Source: Mnemiopsis leidyi
Taxonomy: Eukaryota > Ctenophora > Tentaculata > Lobata > Bolinopsidae
Length of the DNA: 53,864 nucleotides
NCBI GenBank assembly: GCA_000226015.1
Contig: JH153665.1
Span: forward strand, 368,410-422,273
Reading direction: 5' to 3'
Part shown: positions 35,448-49,800 of the stretch, in pieces
Position numbering within the stretch: position 1 is the stretch's first letter
Layout: the number at the start of each line of letters is the position of its first letter
Position numbers and translations under genes: made by a program
Notes under the pieces: generated by a model
What the model was told of the DNA's origin: nothing
The model's input: only the letters and a program-made list of their open reading frames with translations
Database searches by the model: none

Positions 35448-36230
35448 TGTGCACTTGGAGCCTCTACTCTTGTCTTTTCCTTAGCCAGATCAGCTGTCTT
35501 CCCCAACTAAGAACTTGCTATGCAAATGAATGTAGTAAGAATTAATGGGGACATTCAAGGTCATTAATATATAATTTATTTGACTTCTTGACTACAGCAA
35601 ATTGCCAAAAAGTGACATGATGTGAAGCCAATGAGGAAGTCAAATTTTTGCTGAACTGTGCACAGGAAACTTCCTCCAACCTACTGCATGGTATCACACG
35701 GTGCATAGAGTGCAACACTGTGACCTACATGCTCTATGCAGAAGATAAAAAGTCACAAAAGTTCAATTTTCACCATTTGAACATATATATGTAAAACACA
35801 TGATTAAAATAGAACCGAAAAAGTAAATCCTCTCCAAACCTTCCTGTTGAAAACCCCTCACCCCCTAAGTGATGGCATCACATGTGAACGATCTCATATT
35901 ACAAATTTCAATTTTTGGGCAGAATTATGAATACATTTCGGAATTGTAATTGAGCACATAGCACCAGATAAACAAGTTATTTTGGCTTACCACAGGAAAA
36001 AATTTGGATTTTTTTGTTTTTTAAATGGCCACAGGCAATCTGGCATTACTGTCAGCCTGGACCGGCCAAATTTTGGAGGGCCAAAATATGTTGCCCTTGG
36101 CGCCCCATCTGAATTTGAGGGAATGGCCCCCTGTTTTTCCAACCCTTATTAGTAAGTATCATATTCCCTATATTACAAGAAAACCAAGCATGAATTTCAA
36201 AAATAATTGAATAGGTATTGAAATAGTTTA
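35448..36230. other. Intergenic upstream of RNF103
   Basis: No gene or clear promoter motif recognised. It presumably includes the RNF103 promoter, since the start codon is at 35447. An AT-rich segment leads into the decayed LINE that begins near 36290. Confidence 0.4.
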
Positions 36231-36289
36231 TATGTTACTTATGATAGAGGAGTGCGCTAAGGGCATTTGCTTATGCAATCTTCTTTGGT

Positions 36290-37940
36290 CCACTCAGCCC
36301 ATTAACACCCTAAAGCAGTCTCAAAAACATTTAATCACTCTCTTCAATTTGGCCTCTATCCTTGGCACACAAGTGTCATTACCCCCATCTATAAATCTGG
36401 TAACCCCTTCAGTCCTGATAACTATCAAGCTATAGCAGTTGGCAGTTGCTTGACCCTAAAGAACAGCTTGGCTTTTCCAAAGGTGCTCAAACAAATGATC
36501 ACATCCTAACTCTTAAAACACTAGCAGATAAATACTCGAAAAATAAGAACGTTAAGCTTTATGCCTGCTTCATTGATCTAAAAAACCATTCAATACCGTT
36601 TGCAGGGATTTTCTCCTCCATAAAATAGCCTGCCTCGGTATTCAGTGGCGTAAAGTAGTAGGTCTAGCCAATATGGCGCCCCTCGGCGATGAAAATGCGC
36701 CCCTAATTGGCGCCCCTGGTGTAAGGGCTTACTTGAAGCAATTTGTGACAAAATGGCCGAAAAATCTAAATAAATAGTGAAGTTATTAAACCAAACGCGT
36801 GATTTTGCTAGTCGCGCAGTTAATCTAGCAGAATTGTCCCATACTTTTTATGACGATTTGGCACCCCCTGATGACGGCATCGTTATGCCGCTGTCGGTAT
36901 TTCTGGAAACTTCTTTAACTGCCTTTCTGACATGTACAAAAACTCAATGGCGTTCATCAAATTATCCAAACTTCTCTCACCTGATATAAACATTGGCAAG
37001 GGTACAGAACAAGGTCATCCCCTGTCACCAGCCTTATTTAAACTTAACATTCGAGAGCTCTCTAGCAATCTCAAATCTGTTGGTGATTAACCAGAGTTGG
37101 CAGACCTAATGATATCACACTTGCTCTGGGCAGATGACCTTGTTCTGCTAACTCTTAGTCCAAAGGCACTCCAAGACAACATCAATATCTTACTTAAATT
37201 TTGCCAGCTCATAGGACTAGAAATTGATATAGACAAAACCAAAATTGTAACCTTTCACCCCCTAGATCTAAAAGCTACTCTGAACAGTTCTTCCTAGGTA
37301 ACCAGCTCATAAAGAATACAGATAATAACTGTTACCTGGTAATCATATTTCACAGCAATGGTTCCTTTGCTGCAGCCAATACAGAACTCTGCGCCGAGGC
37401 AATGCGTGCTCTATATGGATTATGGTCTCAAGGAAGGCATCATGAAGGATGGACAGTCCCCTCGCTCTCTTTTCATCCTTTTTGACCGCCTTATTAAACC
37501 CATTCTTCTGTATGGCTGCAAAGTCTTCACTCCTCACTCTAAAACAATCAAATACCTACTTAAACTGAGTGACCAGTCCGACCCATCACTGGAATATCTA
37601 GCAAAAGACCATTACGAAAAATTTCGCATGAAATTCTTACACTGCTCTTTGTCTGTGCACTCCAAATCCCTAAACATTGGCTGTTGGAGTGAAACTGGTC
37701 GCCATCCCCTCATATTTGAAGCTAGTAATCTTGCTAATGACTACTACACACTTGTCGAAAACTCGGATAACCCTGTTATCTCAGCTACATTTCATAAGCA
37801 AGTTGCTTTATGCCTAGATTGGTTTTCCAACATCTCCAATCTCAAAGAAAAACATAAAGGCATCTCACCCTCAAACACAAATGCAAAGCTTTCGACACTC
37901 ATTGCACATCACATGAGGGGCGACTTTGTTGAAAAGTGAA
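36290..37940 (+). mobile_element. Decayed non-LTR retrotransposon, split by a hAT-type insertion
   Basis: Plus-strand fragments in changing frames: VITPIYKSGNPFSPDNYQ, GFSKGAQTNDHILTLKTLAD, FIDL, KIACLGI, then after the insertion SGNFFNCLSDMYKN, GTEQGHPLSPALFKL, HLLWADDLVLL and finally a C-terminal part with LLYGCKVF, KFLHCSLSVHSKSLNIGCW and GRHPLIFEA. WADDL is the reverse-transcriptase catalytic block. Frameshifts and stops make it dead. Its residue pattern differs from the LINE at 1-563, so at least two lineages are present. Confidence 0.88.
36643..36893. mobile_element. 251-bp hAT-type element inserted in the LINE
   Basis: It starts CAGTGGCGTAAAGTAG and ends ATCGTTATGCCGCTG, imperfect inverted repeats, and is flanked by a perfect 8-bp duplication TCGGTATT (36635-36642, 36894-36901). 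Removing it with one duplication restores the LINE reading KIACLGI-SGNFFNC. It shares ends and the GAAAATGCGCCCCT block with the 253-bp element at 23768-24020. Confidence 0.9.
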
Positions 37941-38338
37941 AATCTGCCAAACGTGTCTTGCCAAAATTAAAGTTCTATAACAGCTTGAAAAACGAATTCG
38001 GCCCAGAAAATATCTTAACCTTTTCAAATGCCCTAGACTAAGAATGAGTTGTAAGTGCTCACAGTTACAACCTCTACATTGAAAGGGTTAAGGGGCAGAT
38101 ATGAGAGCCCTCTAGTTCCCCGAACTTGTGCTATGCAAAGTGTCCATTGAAAATAAATTCCATGCACTTGCCTAATGCCTGCTGTACACTCGAGTTAAAA
38201 GAAATAAGTTTATATTTCACTCAAACGACCCTTCTGAACTGTGAATTAGCTGATTTGCTCATACTATTTAAACCAAATTTCACGACAGTGCAGGCCACTG
38301 CCATTGCTAATTCAGTACATGCAATTTTTACAACAAAC

Positions 38339-38411
38339 TTGCCTTGCGTTGCGGCCTTTACGGGGCGGCAGCTTCGCGGCAGCAGGTCAGGCACCGTCTG
38401 TGGTCTGACAA
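38339..38411. mobile_element. 73-bp mini-element (family E, copy 3)
   Basis: It begins TTGCCTTGCGTTGCGG and ends GTCTGTGGTCTGACAA, the family E ends in reverse orientation, with the shared core GCGGCAGCAGGTCAGGC. A perfect 8-bp duplication CAACAAAC flanks it (38331-38338, 38412-38419). Confidence 0.87.
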
Positions 38412-38505
38412 CAACAAACTTGCACTACACTGATTTACTCTAACCAGAACCCTTTTGCGCGCGCCACTAGAGATAGCTTTTTCTAGCTGCGTAGCAGTGC
38501 AGCCG

Positions 38506-38599
38506 TTGACGAGATGGTATCCGTTTAACGTTCTAACGAAACGTCGCGAGGAGAGCAGAAAACTGCGAGCCGCGCGCGGGTCGGGTAACACCTCGACAA
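38506..38599. mobile_element. 94-bp mini-element (family H, copy 2)
   Basis: It begins TTGACGAGATGGTATCCG and ends GGTAACACCTCGACAA, matching both ends of the H copies at 605 and 1610, with a GC-rich interior. I found no clear target duplication, so the boundaries rest on similarity to the other copies. Confidence 0.65.
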
Positions 38600-38639
38600 A
38601 GTAGGTGTGGACTAAATTTAGTTTGTAAATCAGGTTATA

Positions 38640-38950
38640 GTAAATCTTCTAAGTTTAACCGTATTAAAAGAAAGTTTATCAGTGAAAGAGTTATTTCATC
38701 TTGGAATAAGTCATCTATTGAGGTTAAGACTGCATTATCTTTGGATGCTTTTAAAAGTAATTTAGAGATTTTATAAAAAGTAAATCTAGAGCCATTGGGA
38801 CGTCTAGCAGTGGGCATTGTTGGGATATTTCGGAAGAAGTTTTGAACCGTATTGAAAGTGGAAGTTACTTGGAGAACAAAATAAAGCATAACACTTTCCT
38901 AAAAGATAACCTTTTTGTTGCTAAAAAGAAGTTTATAAACATCTATTAGG
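38640..38950 (+). mobile_element. LINE 3'-end remnant
   Basis: The plus strand encodes RIKRKFISERVISSWNKS then TALSLDAFKSNLEIL and a stop, the usual C-terminal pattern of CR1-like LINE ORF2 (a W-N pair followed by a Phe-Lys-x-x-Leu helix). After it comes a diverged block, EEVLNRIESGSYLENKIKHN, which recurs near 39750. Confidence 0.65.
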
Positions 38951-39436
38951 TCAAATTAACTTGGATACATTTGCTATTCAATAATATTTTAAAGATTTTG
39001 TTTAATAGTTATTGAATTTAGAGTTTTTAAGATAGGTTTGGAGTTTAGGTGTGACGATGCTGGCATCATTATCAATAATTTATTTTATATATATAAAAGT
39101 GATCAAATGACATTGCATTGATTTTCATTATTGCAGCGGATATTTGCTAGGCCATAAAATGTACTATTCTGCCATTAGGTCTCAATTTACGAATTCCCTT
39201 TACAAATGGTTGCTTCTGAAAAAGTCGTATATATTTATTATTGTTTGTTGTTTGGTCAAGGATACAAGAACATAACGATACAAAAAATAAGGTTACTTTA
39301 TTGAAGTTTACGAAGCTAGCTAAGGTTTATCGCAGTTATGTGGTGTTTTAAATTTTAGTAGATCTGGATTAAATGTACTTAGTAAATCGGGAAAGGGTAA
39401 AGATTCAAAGATCAATTGAATCAGGATGAATTTTTC

Positions 39437-39502
39437 AATGTTAATATGGAACAATGTTAATATGGAACAATGTTAATATGGAACAATGTTAATATGGAAC
39501 AA
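39437..39502 (+). repeat. 16-bp tandem repeat CAATGTTAATATGGAA, four copies
   Basis: Four perfect head-to-tail copies, sitting just before a second LINE C-terminal remnant. Confidence 0.9.
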
Positions 39503-39840
39503 GTTACCTATTGAGGTTAAGATTTCGTCTAGTTTAAACGTTTTTAAATCCTATTTAGAAGTGTTTAAGTGTAAAACTAAAGCTTCAGGAATATGTTGTT
39601 TATTTATTTCTAATTATTTATGAAATGTGGATGGGAAGTTTTAGGTTATCCTATTTTTTACATTGAGTGCTTTGAAATTTTAAATAGATATAATATGTGA
39701 TTATGTTATGTCATAATTATTACTTACGTACTTAGGAAATTTTTGGGAAATCTTTGATGAAGTTTTAAATATAATAGAAGGTGTAAATTATTTGGAGAAC
39801 AAGTTAAAGCATAATATCTATCTAAATGATAATCCTATAG
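39500..39840 (+). mobile_element. Second LINE 3'-end remnant
   Basis: KLPIEVKISSSLNVFKSYLE (from about 39503) parallels the C-terminus at 38680-38770, and DEVLNIIEGVNYLENKLKHN (from about 39757) parallels the block near 38835. The two remnants are separate decayed copies of one LINE family or an old duplication of about 0.9 kb. Confidence 0.6.
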
Positions 39841-40960
39841 GCCTTATAAGGGGTCACGCAATGATTTTTCGGCGTTAAAACTAACAAATTCGTTAAATTT
39901 CACACCAAAAAGACAAGTAATTTTCAGATTTCTTCTAAAACAGTATGCAAATATACTGGTCTGACTTTTCTTCTACCTGTCTCATATTATAATTAAGGTC
40001 TTACCAGGGTGTACTACTAACAGAGAAAATCTGATTTGTCTCATCCTTCACAGCTTAGAAGCCTCATTAATTTACATTTCACCCCTTTGTGTATTGCTGT
40101 GTAAAATTTGATTTTTATTTTATTATTTTTAAAGTTGAACATTTTCACTTATGGGCTCTAGGGGTCAATAAGCGACGTGTAAGTGGCTTAAATAAGGGTT
40201 TGGAGCTCAAGTGGTTAAAATAAGGGTTTTGAGCGTTGGATTAACAGCATCAGATTCGCAGTTTAATTTTAGGTCAAATTGAAGGTCTAATTTTTCTTCT
40301 AGCTCGAAGTTAAAAAATTTTGTTTTGGGGCCTTACAAGGGGTCACGCAATGATTTTTCGGCGTTAAAACTAACAAATTCGTTAAATTTCACACCAAAAA
40401 GACAAGTAATTTTCAGATTTCTCCTGAAATAGTATGCAAATATATTGGTCTGACTTTTCTTCTACCTTAAAGTTGAAGATTTACACTTCTGGGCTATAAT
40501 AGGGGTCAATAAATAGAGTTTGGAGCTTAAGTGATTTAAATAAAGGTTTTGAGCTTTGGACTATCAGCATCAGATTCGCCGTTAAATTTTAGGTCAAATT
40601 GAAGGTCCTACTTTTCTTCTAGCTCTCATTTGAAATTGTCCATTTTGGAGCTTTAAAAGGGGTCACTTAAAAGGTCATGTGATAATTTTTCGTCTTTAAA
40701 ACTATCAAATTCGGATAACTCGTCAAATTTTACTGGCCTAACTTATCTCCTAGCTCAAAGTTGAAAATTCCCAATTTCTGGACCTTCAGATCAAATTTTC
40801 GAATAACCTTTATCTCCTTAGTTTTGGACTCCAACTCGTCCCCAAATATGTTGTCCTCTTGGGTCTTCTTATGAGCCTTTAAAGCCATAAAGGGTTTTCA
40901 AAGGGGTCGGAGTGAATTTATACATAAAGAACGTGATGAGATCTACCATACCTGAAATTT
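39841..40960 (+). repeat. Tandem repeat with ~320-bp unit, first copy enlarged by an insertion
   Basis: Units start at 39841 (GCCTTATAAGGGGTCACGCA), 40330 (GCCTTACAAGGGGTCACGCA) and about 40650 (GCTTTAAAAGGGGTCAC). Each contains the blocks GCATCAGATTCGC and TTAGGTCAAATTGAAGGTC or their decayed forms. The 1-to-2 spacing is 489 and the 2-to-3 spacing about 320; the difference is explained by about 168 bp present only in copy 1 (see 39979-40130). Confidence 0.8.
39979..40130 (+). mobile_element. Probable short retroelement insertion in the tandem repeat
   Basis: This segment is absent from repeat unit 2, where TTCTACC is followed at once by TTAAAGTTGAA. It ends with TGTGTATTGCTGTGTAAAAT, then a TTTTATT-rich tail. 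The same tail motif occurs near 1882 (plus) and 2340 (minus) without the rest of the segment. That behaviour is typical of a SINE or truncated LINE 3' end. No target duplication is clear. Confidence 0.55.
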
Positions 40961-41497
40961 TCACGCCTCTATCTCTCTCCGTTTGGACTCCTACTTTTAA
41001 GCAAAAAGTGTCATAAGGGGGTGGGGGTCAAGGGATGATCCGGGGTCATATACGGTATACCACACTTTATATTGTTATACTACAGGGGGCCAGGGGCAAG
41101 TTTTTTTAACAGGAAATCAATTTAGAATAGTCCCGAAGTTCAAAAATTTTGAGTTAAGTATCTTTTCTGGAGTTAGTTGCCACCACTCTAATCATGGCTG
41201 AACGTCACATTTTCACTCACAACACCTTGGAGTTGGTCATGGTACAGTATAGATCTATCTTTGATTTTGAGTATTGTTTTCTATTACAATTCTATTGATC
41301 TGATTAAGAAAAAGTGAATTGATGTTTTGCGAGTGTGGCTATATTTTGAGAGTGTGGCTAGCTACACATCTTATCGTGTTTTGGTGTCCCATCATATTTT
41401 ACAGATGGAAGCATTTTGATTTGATATTTTTGTACATGTCATTGCTATTCTGTAAAGTTTAAAAATTTTCCGATGAAAAGAGTTTAAGTATAGATAG

Positions 41498-45227
<3,730 letters not shown>

Positions 45228-45802
45228 GCCAGCGTTTCCCAATGAAACGGTGACAAATTTTAAAACTTTTTTAGATTTTTAATTTAACTATTTAACTATA
45301 AGCCTGTGTAACACCACAACAAAAATTTGTCAGATTTTACCAAACAATTTTGTCTTAATTAATTTTTAAGAGTATTTTTTTAATGTTTTTGTAAATACAG
45401 GGTAATTTATTGTACATACTTCAATTGTTATTAATTTTCAATCCATTCCAGATTTTCTCTTAAATTTTCTCGTATTGTCGAATATTTCGATGTTAGATGA
45501 TATCAGATGTTTTAGGTAAATGTTCAATGGTTTCTAATTAATGTTATTTAAATTTTTAAATTGTCCATGGTAACTCAGATTTGTTACCTTTTTCTTTAAA
45601 TGTTACTAATAAACTAAATTCAGCTTGTACAGTTATTCGTCTCCCACTTCAATCTTCACACAATTCCTTGTGCGACACTGGCAATTTCATTAATTTGCCT
45701 GAAAATACGTACGGCGCGAAAACGCCATTCAATAGAATGCTCGCTACAGTAAGCGATCTTGAGAACGTTTTCGTGCGCGCACGAGCGTCCCTTTGAAGAT
45801 TT
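45228..45802. other. Intergenic between NUDT21 and RPS8
   Basis: It holds the NUDT21 3' region with AATAAA at 45608-45613 and the presumed RPS8 promoter. Near 45787 a pyrimidine run TCCCTTT could be a TOP-like start. A donor-like ACA/GTAAGC at 45749 could pair with the acceptor at 45830 to give an 82-base 5'-UTR intron. Confidence 0.4.
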
Positions 45803-45832
45803 TAAAACCTAACATCTTTCACCTCTTTAGAC
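45803..45832 (+). promoter_or_regulatory. 3' splice-acceptor-like site two bases before the RPS8 start codon
   Basis: CCTAAC is followed by ATCTTTCACCTCTTTAG and then ACATGG. The branchpoint-like CTAAC, pyrimidine tract and AG have acceptor spacing. It could serve a 5'-UTR intron (donor-like GTAAGC at 45749) or a spliced leader. Confidence 0.55.
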
Positions 45833-46447
45833 ATGGGTATCTCAAGAGATAGTGTACACAAGCGCCGAAAGACCGGAGGAAAGAGGCCAGTTGTCCGCAA
45901 GAAGAGGAAGTTCGAGCTCGGCCGACCCGCTGCCAACACTAAGATGGGACCCAAGAGGATAAGACCCGTCCGAACTATGGGAGGTAACAGAAAATTCAGA
46001 GCTCTGCGACTTGACACTGGTAACTTCGCCTGGGCCTCAGAGGGAGCAACCCGTAAAGCAAGGATCATGGACGTAGTATACAACGCCTCAAACAACGAGC
46101 TGGTCAGAACAAAGACTCTCGTAAAGAACTGCATCATCCAGATCGACGCCACTCCTTTCAGACAATGGTACGAAGCTCACTACGGTGTCACTGCCGGAAG
46201 AAAGAAGAAGACTGAAGATAAACCCGAGGAAGAGGTTAAGAAATCCAACCACGTTCAGAGAAAGGTCGAAGGCCGAAAAGCAGATTCCAAGATCGGTCAG
46301 CTGTTGGATGATCAATTTAACACCGGTCGACTCTACGCTTGTGTAGCCTCGAGGCCAGGTCAATCCGGCCGATGTGACGGTTACATCCTTGAGGGAAAAG
46401 AGCTCGAGTTCTACCTTAAGAAGATCAGAATGAAGAAGTCCAAATAA
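45833..46447 (+). CDS. RPS8: 40S ribosomal protein S8 (eS8)
   Basis: An uninterrupted 204-codon frame starting [18 protein letters not shown], with the conserved [35 protein letters not shown] and C-terminal [20 protein letters not shown]. It is collinear with human RPS8 (208 aa), a basic small-subunit protein that binds 18S rRNA. Its codon use is GC-richer than the surroundings, as expected for a highly expressed gene. No intron interrupts the coding region, whereas vertebrate RPS8 has several; the flanking acceptor-like site and the lack of a poly-A tract argue against a retrocopy. Confidence 0.97.
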   Translation: MGISRDSVHKRRKTGGKRPVVRKKRKFELGRPAANTKMGPKRIRPVRTMGGNRKFRALRLDTGNFAWASEGATRKARIMDVVYNASNNELVRTKTLVKNCIIQIDATPFRQWYEAHYGVTAGRKKKTEDKPEEEVKKSNHVQRKVEGRKADSKIGQLLDDQFNTGRLYACVASRPGQSGRCDGYILEGKELEFYLKKIRMKKSK

Positions 46448-46839
46448 GCTTTTTAAATAGTTTTTATTTATTGACTAAATTGGTAATCTTATTCTCTTTG
46501 TCTCTGATTAACTGCGGCTTTCTAGCTCGGTGTATTAGTTAAAATCTTTAGAATTTGCTATGCAATATCGTTCAAATGCATCACCAATCGATCCAATTTT
46601 TCTGAATTCTGTGTGGCTGTAACCTGATTCTTCAAAAACTAAGGACAAAATCTTACTGAAGTACGTTAGGCCTACTGATCGTAGCTGTTTCTCTACTGTT
46701 CACCATGAACAAGCACTTAGGATTGCCGGCAGTTTAGCTAGCTTCTGATTTAGGTGGCAACTTTTACTGATGTAACACATGTTCGACTGCATTTAGACAT
46801 TCATGTCTCTCTGTTAACAATGCCTCTGTTTTAGCGAAG
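46448..46839. other. Spacer between RPS8 and TRIQK
   Basis: 392 bases from the RPS8 stop to the TRIQK start on the same strand. I see no gene and no AATAAA hexamer. An acceptor-like TGCCTCTGTTTTAG ends at 46834, five bases before the TRIQK ATG. Confidence 0.5.
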
Positions 46840-49800
46840 ATGGGAAGACAAGACTCTTCTAAGGGTAATTACTCACACAAGCCACCTAAGAAGAGTCAGG
46901 GCCCTCATGACCTCTATCGCAGACAACTAGGTACGTGTCAATACTGGCGTTATTTGGGGCTTATTTCATCGTGGAGCGGATATCAAAAATAAGGGGGCAA
47001 AAAGGCTAAAATAGTTGTCCGTTGAATTTTCATCGATTTTTCTATATACAATAATATGTAATACAGTACTTGCCAATTTGTTGCAATTTTAGGCTACGCA
47101 TGGCATGACAATTGATAAATCACGATGAAATTTAATTCCAGGTTAAGATAGTTGAAAGTTTACCATTTTAAGGTAAAAAGGAGGTCACTGGAAAGAGTAA
47201 AAAGGATGCCAAAGTGAGCAAGGAAAAAGCAATCGCCAAAAAAAGTGCGCTGGGAATACAGGTAAAGTTTTTTTGCTCAAGTTCTTGTAGGTTGATAACC
47301 TACTGTCGCGGCCATCACGCGCTCTAGCACATTTCTGGCCTGGCGAAGAAATTCTAGACGCGCATCGCCCGTTAACTCAAGTTCTAGCTTTTTTCGGGAG
47401 GCGGGAGGGTTTTGACACCTTACCGGATCTCTCTTCGACAGTAAGCTCCTCAAATTTATACACGGTGGGCTACCCTTCGGCCCCTGTCTTATATTCCTTC
47501 TTAAGAGTGCCACTGAGAATAAGTGTGCCGGATCTTACCCCTAAGCAATCGGTAAGTGTCGCTCCTTTAGGACTAGTGCCATTAAGTCTCTATTGCTCTT
47601 TGTCATTTGTGCTCAAGTTAGGACTTAGGAGCTATCTTGATCATAATATTTTCATTGTGTAAGGCCCATATATCATAATATTGTGTAAGGTCAACCTAAG
47701 TTGTACTGAACTTGAAGACATATGACACAAAGTTGACAAAAAATTAATTTTTGTACCTTATTCTGACTTACAAGATTAATTTCAATCCCGTACCGTTAAG
47801 ATCATCACCAGATGTCTGCATTCTATATGTCCCAATTTTGCCGATCCCGGCGGCCATGAAATTTCTGAATAGTTGGGTTGAAGCAGGATAGTTTAGAATG
47901 AAAACCGTAGTATGAGGGCTCCGAGGCAGCAGTATCTTCGTGCAAGTTTCTAGGCTCCATTAGCTGTGGGTGAAAAAAGGATTCGTCGATAAAGCTTCGA
48001 AACACTTGGACACTTTTGTGTCAGCAATAAGAAGAGGCATCAGTACTGCGGTATACATGTGCTGGACATCTTAAGTATGGAAAGCAGGAGGCGCAGCGAT
48101 GTCGACGTTGTATAGTGTGTCCCGTTTAAGTTGGACAATTTCAAGTTCCCACGAAATAAAATCTATAAGAGATAAGACCTTATACTGCAGTTGAGATAAA
48201 AGGTAATCGATGAACATTTATACGTGTTTGGGTTTCAAAAGGTTTTTATGGATCTAAGTTTCGGTTTTGTAATGCTAACTGGGGAGGAGAAAAAACATGC
48301 TGTTGAAGTGTACCATAAAACGTCGTCCTTAACAAAAGTTCTGCGCTCCCTTAGGAAGGGACGTGGCTACCACGCAAAAAACTTGCCTACAATGAGCACT
48401 CTCAGACTGTTGTGAACAACTTCAGTGCATTTTGGGGAGTCCAGGATCGCAGAAAAGGCAGGAGATCTTCATTTAAAACAGTTGACATCAGGAAGGTTAC
48501 AACTCTCTATGAATCGTCTCAGCTTCTTTCTTTGCGCACTGCGTCAAGAAAAACGGGTCTATCAAGACAAAAAGTGTCCACGATTCTTCGCAAGAACATT
48601 CTGAAGAAGGCTTACAAGGCCAAAATCCCAATGGCTTTAACAGAATGGCAAAGGAAGACAAGAATTGAATGCTGTGAGAACTTGCTCCAGAGTAAAAGCA
48701 TCTTGTCCAAAGTTTGGTTCAGTGATGAATCATGGTTTTACGGTGATGGAATCGCTCAAAAGAAAAATCAGTACTATTGGGCATTTAACTAGGATGCAGT
48801 AGCACCCCTCGAAAGTCAGCTAACGCCAATAAAATTCATGGTTTGGGCGGCGGTAAGCTCAAAAGGCGTCATTGGACCTTATTTTTTCATAAAAATGGGT
48901 CACATGTCTTGGTATATTAAGAAAAATATGGTGATTGTGTGTTGTGGTTTGTCCAGAAGTTGAAGGAGAACATAATTTCAAGTCTGCTTGGTTCATGCAG
49001 GACGGTGCAACGTCACACACGGCCCTAAGAAATTGAAATCTCATCACACAGCATTTCGGTGAAACAGCAGTTGGTAAGTTTCTTCCTGTGTCATGGCCGC
49101 CCTACTCACCCGATCTCACTCCCGCGGATTTCTGGCTCTAGGTAACTCTTAAGAAGATCATTTTCGGTGGGAGGGACAGTCCCTTCGCCTCAATCGCTTC
49201 TCTGAAGCGAGCTATAACGTGGGGATTCAATAAATTGGCAAGGCATTATTTTTCAAATTTGACGGTTGCAGTTTAGGACAGATTGAACAAGTGTATTGAA
49301 AGTGAGGGATTCCGCTCTTAGAAAAATGTAAATGTTCATCGATTTCCTATGAAACGTTCTGTATTTTTTGGTTCTAGGTCTATTGATTATAATGCAGTGA
49401 AACTTTAAAATTGTCCAACTTAAACGGGACGTAGTATAGACTGTATTAATCTTCGCCTTGTTTCGGTCGTGTTAAGGCAGAGCATATAGATAAAGAGGTT
49501 TATTCAGGGATCTGTGCGTGGAAAGTGACGCGGTATTCGTTTAAGACTGGGTTCTGGTACGGGCTCTGCACTGGTATGTGTTCTGGTACGTGAGCAGATA
49601 CGAATTGGAAAGAGAACAGTATGATGCTAAATAGAAAAAAAAATACGACATCACCAAGCGCGGCGGGTTCACATCATCCCCCCAATTGAAATTCAGAAAT
49701 TGATATTTAGCTTTTTTTGCCTTGTTTTTAAACATTTTTCTTGTTGAATTGCACTCTGATCATCGCTAATGGTTTATACAAAATTTCCATAATATTCGCC

